The notes under the pieces: generated by a model
Told to the model about the DNA's origin: nothing
The model's database searches: none
What the model saw: the letters and a program-made list of their open reading frames with translations, nothing else
Translations under genes and position numbers: made by a program
In this document: positions 58,327-64,000 of the stretch, one piece after another
Layout: each line of letters starts with the position of its first letter
Numbering within the stretch: the first letter of the stretch is position 1
Source of the DNA: UBA6109 sp035366835
GTDB lineage: Bacteria > Desulfobacterota > Syntrophia > Syntrophales > UBA6109
NCBI GenBank assembly: GCA_035366835.1
Contig: DAOSIS010000010.1
Location: 1-64,000 of the forward strand
Direction of reading: 5' to 3'
Length of the DNA stretch: 64,000 nt

Positions 58327-60963
58327 TCAGAGCAGTGTCTCCAGGCGGGCCAGGGCCTCCTTCAGGCTTTCCGCCTTTGGGCCGCCCGCCTGGGCCATGT
58401 CGGGCCGCCCGCCGCCGCTCCCCCCGACGATCGGAGCGACCTCTTTGATGATCCGTCCCGCCGAATAGCGCGCCGTCAGGTCCTTCGTCACGAGGCACAG
58501 GAGCATCGCCTTCCCTTCGACAGACGCACCCAGGAGCACGACGCCGGAAGAGATCCGGTCGCGGATCTTGTCGCCGAAGTCCCGGAGCGCCTTGGGATCC
58601 GCGGCCGGAACAACGGCCGTGAGGACCCGAACCCCCCTGATCTCCCGGATCGAATCCATCAGGTCCGACGAATCCCTCGCCGCGAGCTTGCCGCGCAGGG
58701 CGTCGATCTCCTTTTCCAGTTCCCTCTGATTCCGAAGGAGTTTCTCCGTCCGGTCCGCAATCTCGAAGGTATTCGCCTTGAGCAGGTTCGCCGCGCGCCT
58801 CATTTCCGTCTCGAGGCGGCGCACATAGGCAACGGCTTCGCGCCCCGTGACGGCCTCGATGCGCCGGACGCCGGCGGCAATGGCGGATTCGTGCAGGATC
58901 TTGAGCATTCCCACATCGCCCGTTCGCCCGACATGGGTCCCGCCGCACAGTTCCATGCTGAAGTCCCCCATCTTCACGACGCGGACCGACTCGCCGTATT
59001 TTTCGTCGAAGACCGCCGTGGCGCCCGTCTTCATCGCCTCTTCCAGCGGGAGGACCGCCGTCGTTACCGGCGCATTCTGCCGGATGAAGCGATTGGCGAG
59101 GATCTCGATCCGCTCCAGCTCCTCCTCCTCGATCCTGGAGAAGTGGGTGAAGTCGAAGCGGAGGCGCTCCGCATTGACGAGCGACCCCGATTGCTTGACG
59201 TGGTCCCCGAGCACGGCCTTGAGGGCCGCCTGCAGGATGTGGGTGCCGCTGTGGTTCGCCGCGACGGCGTGCCGGCCTTCGTCGTCCACCCTGAGGTGCG
59301 CATCGTCGCCCCTGCGGACCGTGCCTCTTTTCAATTTCCCGATGTGCGTGATGACGTGTTCCAGCGGGCGCCGCGTGTCCCAGACCTCGAAGAGGAACCC
59401 TTCCCCCTCGATCGCGCCCGTATCCCCGACCTGGCCGCCCGTCTCGCCGTAGAAGGGGGTCTCCTCCACGAGGACCTCGGCGTTGTCTCCTTCGACAACC
59501 TCCTCCACGGGCCGATCTCCCCGGATCAGGGCAACAACCCTGCTCCAGCCTTCCGTCACGCCCTCGTAGCCGGTGAATTTCACGGCAACTCCCTGCGCGG
59601 ACAGCTTCTGGTAGGATTCGGAAACCGCCGCCGCGCCGCTCCCCTTCCAGGATTCCCGGGCTTTGTCGCGCTGGGCGGACATCGCCTTCTCGAATCCCTC
59701 CTGATCGATGGTGAGGCGGTCCTTCCGGACGATGTCCTGCGTGAGGTCCGTCGGAAAGCCGAAGGTGTCGTAGAGCTTGAAGACGATCTCGCCCGTCAGC
59801 ACGCTCCTGCCCGCCTTCTTCAGGGCATCCACCTCTTCCTGGAGGATCCGGAGACCCGCGTCGAGGGTCGCGATGAATCGCTGCTCCTCGTTGTGGATGA
59901 CCTTGCGGATGTAACTCGACTTGTCGAGAAGGTCGGGGTAGGCGTCTTTCATCTCGTCGATCACAACCTGCGAAACCTCATGGAGAAAGGGCTTGTTCAG
60001 GCCGAGGTTCTTGCCGTGCCGGGCGGCGCGCCGCAGGATCCGCCGCAGGACATAGCCGCGTCCCTCGTTGCTCGGGAGGACGCCGTCGCCGATCAGGAAC
60101 GTGACGGCGCGGCTGTGGTCGGCGATGACGCGGACCGATACGTCGTCGTCCTCGCTTTTCCCGTAGGACCGGCCGCTGATCTTCTCGACAAAACGGATGA
60201 TGCCGTGGAAGAGGTCCGTATCGTAATTGCTCCGGACCCCCTGCATGATCGCCGCCAGGCGCTCCAGGCCCATGCCGGTATCGATGTTGGGCCTCGGGAG
60301 GGGAGTGAGTTTCCCCGCGGCGTCGCGGTCGAACTGGGTGAATACGAGATTCCAGATCTCCAGGAAGCGGTCGCATTCGCACTCGACGTTGCAGGTATCC
60401 TTTCCGCAGCCCGTTCCCTCGCCCTGGTCGAAGAGGATTTCCGAACAGGGGCCGCAGGGCCCCGTCTCTCCCATCATCCAGAAATTGGTCTTCTCCCCCA
60501 TGCGGACGATGCGCTCGGCGGAGACACCCATCTTGTCGTGCCAGATCCTGAAGGCCTCATCGTCGTCCTTGTAGATCGTGATCCAGAGCCGGTCCTTGGG
60601 AAGCCCCATCGTGACCGTCAGGAATTCCCAGGCCCAGGCAATCGCCTCGTTCTTGAAGTAATCACCGAAGGAGAAATTCCCCAGCATCTCGAAGAAGGTA
60701 TGGTGGCGCGCCGTGTACCCGACGTTCTCGAGGTCGTTGTGCTTGCCTCCCGCACGGACCGATTTCTGCGAGGTCGTCGCCCGCCGGTAGCCGCGGTCCT
60801 CGATGCCCAGAAAGCAGTTCTTGAACTGCACCATGCCGGAATTCGTGAAGAGGAGCGTCGGGTCGTCCTTGGGGATGAGCGACGAACTGGGCACCCGGGT
60901 GTGGCCCCGCTCCTCGAAGAATTTCAGAAAACTTTCCCGGATTTCACTGGCCTTCATCGACAT
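58327..60963 (-). CDS. alaS: Alanyl-tRNA synthetase
   Basis: 878 aa, the usual length. Catalytic core with RVPSSSLIPKDDPTLLFTNSGMVQFKNCFLG and the class II motifs (MGLERLAAIMQG), editing domain with HSGTHILQAAL and the later CGGTHVGRTGDVG (zinc ligands), and a C-terminal oligomerisation domain with GSGGGRPDMAQAGG. ATG at 60963 or 60957. Its start overlaps the recX stop by 20 bp, as expected for the recA-recX-alaS unit. Confidence 0.98.
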   Translation of the reverse strand: MSMKASEIRESFLKFFEERGHTRVPSSSLIPKDDPTLLFTNSGMVQFKNCFLGIEDRGYRRATTSQKSVRAGGKHNDLENVGYTARHHTFFEMLGNFSFGDYFKNEAIAWAWEFLTVTMGLPKDRLWITIYKDDDEAFRIWHDKMGVSAERIVRMGEKTNFWMMGETGPCGPCSEILFDQGEGTGCGKDTCNVECECDRFLEIWNLVFTQFDRDAAGKLTPLPRPNIDTGMGLERLAAIMQGVRSNYDTDLFHGIIRFVEKISGRSYGKSEDDDVSVRVIADHSRAVTFLIGDGVLPSNEGRGYVLRRILRRAARHGKNLGLNKPFLHEVSQVVIDEMKDAYPDLLDKSSYIRKVIHNEEQRFIATLDAGLRILQEEVDALKKAGRSVLTGEIVFKLYDTFGFPTDLTQDIVRKDRLTIDQEGFEKAMSAQRDKARESWKGSGAAAVSESYQKLSAQGVAVKFTGYEGVTEGWSRVVALIRGDRPVEEVVEGDNAEVLVEETPFYGETGGQVGDTGAIEGEGFLFEVWDTRRPLEHVITHIGKLKRGTVRRGDDAHLRVDDEGRHAVAANHSGTHILQAALKAVLGDHVKQSGSLVNAERLRFDFTHFSRIEEEELERIEILANRFIRQNAPVTTAVLPLEEAMKTGATAVFDEKYGESVRVVKMGDFSMELCGGTHVGRTGDVGMLKILHESAIAAGVRRIEAVTGREAVAYVRRLETEMRRAANLLKANTFEIADRTEKLLRNQRELEKEIDALRGKLAARDSSDLMDSIREIRGVRVLTAVVPAADPKALRDFGDKIRDRISSGVVLLGASVEGKAMLLCLVTKDLTARYSAGRIIKEVAPIVGGSGGGRPDMAQAGGPKAESLKEALARLETLL

Positions 60964-61447
60964 GAATCTCTTCCTCCTGATACTGAGCCAACGCCGCGAA
61001 GATCCGATCGAGGGGGAACCCCCTGTGCATCAGGCTCTGTACAATCTTCCGTCTCTCGGCCGGGTCTTCCGCCGCACCGGCGGCAAGGCGGCCGCGCTTG
61101 GCGAGCCAGCGCCGGATCGCCTCGTCCTCGCCCATCTCCAGCCGAATCCCGGCAAGGGCTTCCCGGATCGTCTCTTCGGCGACGCCTTTGTCGCGAAGCG
61201 CCCTCGAAATCCTGCGGTCACCGTAGAGGCGGCCTTCCGCCAGGACCCGCGCCGTTCCCGCCGCGAAGGCCTGATCGTCCAGATAGCGACGCTCCCGGCA
61301 CTCCGCGAGCACCTCGTCCGCGGCGGCCGCGCCAAACCCTTTTTCGAGAAGCCTCGCCCGCAGGCCGGCCTCGCTGTAAGGCCGCCGCGCCAGGAGGCGG
61401 ATCGCCTGCTGCCTCGCCTTCGCCGTCTCGCCCGACCCGTCCGTCAC
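60944..61447 (-). CDS. recX: RecX, RecA modulator
   Basis: 167 aa of three-helix repeats: AIRLLARRPYSEAGLRARLLEKG, RYLDDQAFAAGTARVLAEGRLYGDRRISRALRDKG and the third repeat to RKIVQSLMHRGF. Binds RecA filaments and limits recombination. Overlaps recA by 4 bp and alaS by 20 bp. Confidence 0.94.
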   Translation of the reverse strand: MTDGSGETAKARQQAIRLLARRPYSEAGLRARLLEKGFGAAAADEVLAECRERRYLDDQAFAAGTARVLAEGRLYGDRRISRALRDKGVAEETIREALAGIRLEMGEDEAIRRWLAKRGRLAAGAAEDPAERRKIVQSLMHRGFPLDRIFAALAQYQEEEIHVDEGQ

Positions 61448-62469
61448 GATTCTTCCTGCTGATCCTTCTGCGTCTTCAGACCCAGTTTCTCCCGGACCTC
61501 GCCCTCGATCTTCGCGAGGAGGTCGGGATTTTCCTTCAGGAGGTTCTTCGTGTTGTCGCGGCCCTGCCCGAGCCGCTCGCCGCCGTAGGAGTACCAGGCG
61601 CCGCTTTTCTCGATGATGCCTTGCTCGGAGGCGAGATCCACGATATCCCCTTCACGCGAGATCCCCTCGCCGAAGACGATGTCGAACTCGGTCTCCCGGA
61701 AGGGGGGCGCCATCTTGTTCTTCACGACCTTCACCTTGGTCCGGAAACCGACCACCTCCTGCCCCTGTTTCAGCGGGCTCGTCTTGCGGATATCGAGTCT
61801 CATGGAGGCGTAGAACTTCAGCGCGTTCCCGCCGGTCGTCGTTTCGGGGTTCCCGAAAAAGATGCCGATCTTCATGCGGAGCTGGTTGATGAAGATGACC
61901 GTCGTCCTGGACTTGCTGATGCTTCCCGTGAGTTTCCGCAGGGCCTGGGACATCAGCCGCGCCTGGAGACCCATCTGGGCATCGCCCATCTCTCCTTCCA
62001 GTTCCGCCTTGGGGACCAGCGCCGCCACGGAGTCGACGACGAGGATATCCAGCGCCCCGCTGCGCACGAGCGTCTCGGCGATCTCGAGCGCCTGCTCCCC
62101 CGTGTCCGGCTGGGAGATGAGCAGGTCGTCGGTGTTGACGCCGATCTTGCGGGCGTACGTTACGTCAAGGGCATGTTCGGCGTCGATGAAGGCCGCCAGA
62201 CCTCCCTGCTTCTGGGCCTCCGCCACGATGTGCAGGGCGAGCGTCGTCTTTCCTCCGGATTCGGGCCCGTAGATCTCCACGATCCGCCCGCGCGGCACGC
62301 CGCCGATTCCCAAGGCGATATCGAGGCTGAGGGCGCCGGTGGGAATGACGGGGACATCCACGACTTTTTCCCCGCCGCCCAGGCGCATGATGGAGCCCTT
62401 GCCGAACTGGCGCTCGATCTGAGAAATCGCCAGATCCACTGCCTTCCCCCTGTCGTTATCCTGAGCCAT
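61444..62469 (-). CDS. recA: Recombinase RecA
   Basis: 341 aa from ATG 62469 (MAQDNDRGKAVDLAISQ), with GGAGG a few bases upstream; the open frame extends 84 bases further but lacks homology. Walker A GPESGGKTTLALH, AFIDAEHALDVTYARKIGVN, Walker B LDILVVDSVAAL, and loops L1/L2 around MGLQARLMSQALRKLTGSI and FINQLRMKIG are intact. Catalyses strand exchange and LexA cleavage. No obvious SOS box was found in the 125 bases upstream, though binding sites vary in this phylum. Confidence 0.99.
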   Translation of the reverse strand: MAQDNDRGKAVDLAISQIERQFGKGSIMRLGGGEKVVDVPVIPTGALSLDIALGIGGVPRGRIVEIYGPESGGKTTLALHIVAEAQKQGGLAAFIDAEHALDVTYARKIGVNTDDLLISQPDTGEQALEIAETLVRSGALDILVVDSVAALVPKAELEGEMGDAQMGLQARLMSQALRKLTGSISKSRTTVIFINQLRMKIGIFFGNPETTTGGNALKFYASMRLDIRKTSPLKQGQEVVGFRTKVKVVKNKMAPPFRETEFDIVFGEGISREGDIVDLASEQGIIEKSGAWYSYGGERLGQGRDNTKNLLKENPDLLAKIEGEVREKLGLKTQKDQQEES

Positions 62470-62594
62470 AGTTACCTCCACGTGATGTTTTTTACAAAAT
62501 CCGGAAACTGCACCGAAAACCGGCTCCACCGAACAGGATCCGGACAGGAACACCGCATGCAGGGTCCGCGGCGACCGAAACCGGCGCGTCCGCC

Positions 62595-63179
62595 TCAGCC
62601 GCCCGCAAAGGGAAAAGTCGCGAGCCCGGTGTAGATGGCACCCTTCGGCGTCAGTTCACTCCGGAAAAGCGTCAGCTTGTCCACAACGAAGTCCCCCGTT
62701 TCCTGGAGGCGCGGTCCCTTCAATGCCTGCTCCAGACCGACGAGTCCCCGCCCGTCCTTGATCCGCCCCAGGGTCAGGTGGGCACGGAAAGGCCTTTCTT
62801 CCCGAGCGAATCCGCAGGACTCAAGGCCCGTTTCGATTCTCTTCTGCAGGGCGCCGAGGGGTTCGACGTCTCCTTCCAGCCCCAGCCAGATCACCCGCGG
62901 CCGCCTCAGGTCCGGAAAAACGCCCAGCGACCGGCCTCGGAGGGACAGCGCCGCCGTTCCGGAAACGGCCTTCCGAACCTCCGTCGCGATCGTCTGCGCC
63001 TGCTCCGGCGAGATGTTTCCGAAGAACTTCAGCGTCAGGTGGATACCCTCGGGCCTGACCCAGGCGATCGAGCCCTGTACCGTCTTTTTCAACTCCCGCT
63101 GGATCGCGGCGATCCGATCGAGGACCTCCGGCGGCGGATCGGCGGCCAGAAAGGCGCGGACGGAGCCGGTGCCGGCCAT
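62595..63179 (-). CDS. thpR: RNA 2',3'-cyclic phosphodiesterase (ThpR/LigT)
   Basis: 194 aa from ATG 63179 (MAGTGSVRAFLAADPP), preceded by GGAGGGATGAC. The two HxT motifs, HLTLKFFG and HLTLGRIK, form the 2H phosphoesterase active site. Acts on 2'-5' or cyclic phosphates of RNA. Starts one base after the cinA stop; lies between cinA and recA, a conserved order. Confidence 0.92.
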   Translation of the reverse strand: MAGTGSVRAFLAADPPPEVLDRIAAIQRELKKTVQGSIAWVRPEGIHLTLKFFGNISPEQAQTIATEVRKAVSGTAALSLRGRSLGVFPDLRRPRVIWLGLEGDVEPLGALQKRIETGLESCGFAREERPFRAHLTLGRIKDGRGLVGLEQALKGPRLQETGDFVVDKLTLFRSELTPKGAIYTGLATFPFAGG

Positions 63180-63180
63180 G

Positions 63181-64000
63181 TCATCCCTCCGTGAGGTACT
63201 GCTGCAGCATACGCAACGCCTGCTGGGAGGAAAAAACCTTCGTTCGTCTCCGATCCCAGCGGGAAGAACACTTCTCGCACAACGTGCGCCGGCCGTCGGC
63301 CAGGGCCACGAACACGGTCCCAACCGGTTTCTCGTCGCTCCCGCCGGAAGGCCCGGCGATTCCCGTTACAGCCACCCCGAGGTCGACGCCGGAACGCGAC
63401 CGGACACCCTCGGCCATGAGGCGGGCCGTCTCCTCGCTCACGGCGCCGTATCTTTTCAGCACGTCCTCCGGGACGCCCAGAAGCTCGGTTTTCGCCTGGT
63501 TGCTGTAGACGACAAGGCCCCGGTTCAGGAAGGCCGAACTGCCGGGCACGTCGGTGAGGCGGTCGCAGATCAGTCCGCCGGTGCAGGACTCCGCAACCGC
63601 CAGCGTCAGTTTCTTCTCGGTCAGGAGCCTGGCCACGATGACCTCGATCGTGTCGTTGCCGTAACCGAAGATGTTCTTTTTCAACCGGCGCGTGACCTCG
63701 GCCTGAGCCTTCTCCAGTCTGGCCGCAGCCTGTGCGGCGTCGGGCGTGCGAACCGTGAGCTCGACGCGGTTTTCCGGAAAATTCGGATAGAAGCCGATGC
63801 ACACGCCGAGGCCGGCGAAATCCACGTCCTTGAGCGTCTGGTCGATCGAGGACTCCGAAATTCCGAACAGCTTGATCACGCGGGTTTCGATGTACTGGGC
63901 GGCATCGGGAAACTCGCGGCGCAGAAGGGGGATGACCCCTTCCGGCAGCATCCGGCGGGATTCCGATGGAACGCCGGGGATCACCGCCACGATCTTGCCG
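63181..64000 (-). CDS. cinA: CinA-family protein (N-terminal part outside window)
   Basis: At least 273 residues of the frame, open to the window edge. The visible N-terminal part (PGVPSESRRMLPEGVIPLL) is the end of the MoCF/COG1058 domain (ADP-ribose pyrophosphatase in CinA); then the middle domain, then the C-terminal CinA (PncC) domain with LAVAESCTGGLICDRLTDVPGSSAFLNRGLVVYSNQAK, the NMN deamidase active site (Ser-Cys-Thr-Gly-Gly). Role in NAD recycling and, in some bacteria, competence. The start codon lies beyond 64000. Confidence 0.95.
   Translation of the reverse strand, partial: GKIVAVIPGVPSESRRMLPEGVIPLLRREFPDAAQYIETRVIKLFGISESSIDQTLKDVDFAGLGVCIGFYPNFPENRVELTVRTPDAAQAAARLEKAQAEVTRRLKKNIFGYGNDTIEVIVARLLTEKKLTLAVAESCTGGLICDRLTDVPGSSAFLNRGLVVYSNQAKTELLGVPEDVLKRYGAVSEETARLMAEGVRSRSGVDLGVAVTGIAGPSGGSDEKPVGTVFVALADGRRTLCEKCSSRWDRRRTKVFSSQQALRMLQQYLTEG

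Noticed and set aside
58891..62634. 1247-codon open frame on the plus strand
   Set aside because: Antisense to alaS, recX and recA, all of which are certain.

Overview
This looks like chromosome from an anaerobic bacterium of the former Deltaproteobacteria (Desulfobacterota), possibly a syntroph or sulfate-reducer relative. Supporting signs are a mercury-methylation pair (hgcA/hgcB), a very large 2-hydroxyacyl-CoA dehydratase-type activase, a molybdopterin oxidoreductase, a selenoprotein, and the cinA-thpR-recA-recX-alaS order common in that group. No rRNA, tRNA or CRISPR array was recognised. The first 5 kb is visibly AT-richer than the rest, which is GC-rich throughout.

Layout. 1-5044: peptide/nickel-type ABC importer (binding protein, two permeases, two ATPases), AT-rich, with a frameshift at base 51. 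5211-6030: junction debris, namely the C-terminal part of an IS256-family transposase beside a decayed PAS domain. 6036-9689 (minus strand): an arsenic-mercury operon, arsR, acr3, hgcA, hgcB and an unknown 199-aa gene. HgcB is canonical. HgcA has an in-frame UGA at codon 37, followed by a stem-loop with the geometry of a bacterial SECIS, and a Glu where the cap helix normally has Lys. 10140-12826: panB, an MtfA-like peptidase and a DMT transporter. 12969-18563 (minus): PadR regulator with a cysteine cluster, ArsP-like permease with a cysteine-rich linker, molybdopterin oxidoreductase, and a tyrosine-decarboxylase-like PLP enzyme. 18776-28453: serine hydrolase, frameshifted amidohydrolase, zinc-ribbon protein, MFS exporter, thioesterase, cupin, an AhpD-like selenoprotein (Cys-Glu-Pro-Sec), an alpha/beta hydrolase with a Cys nucleophile, and a SYLF protein.

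28794-36088 (minus): 1389-aa activase, a response-regulator pseudogene with an internal deletion, and a hybrid histidine kinase. 36342-40437: NHEJ operon with two Ku genes and LigD split into polymerase and phosphoesterase-ligase proteins. 41857-44836: overlapping trio of retropepsin-like protease, 7TM/inactive-transglutaminase protein and RimK-like ATP-grasp ligase. 45124-48252: five-PAS hybrid kinase. 48615-52631: MFS carrier, small gene, NrpR-type regulator and glutamate dehydrogenase. 52765-58057: M16 protease, small proteins, twin lipoproteins and a flavodoxin. 58327-64000 (minus): alaS, recX, recA, thpR and cinA (cut by the window edge).

Two kinds of MITE-like inverted-repeat element are present: one at 28628-28754, and a two-copy family at 44836-44967 and 58205-58325 whose copies lie at or next to a stop codon. 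The main points for follow-up are the selenoprotein at 25431-25733 (strong) and the possibility that HgcA is also read through a UGA as selenocysteine (speculative but testable).
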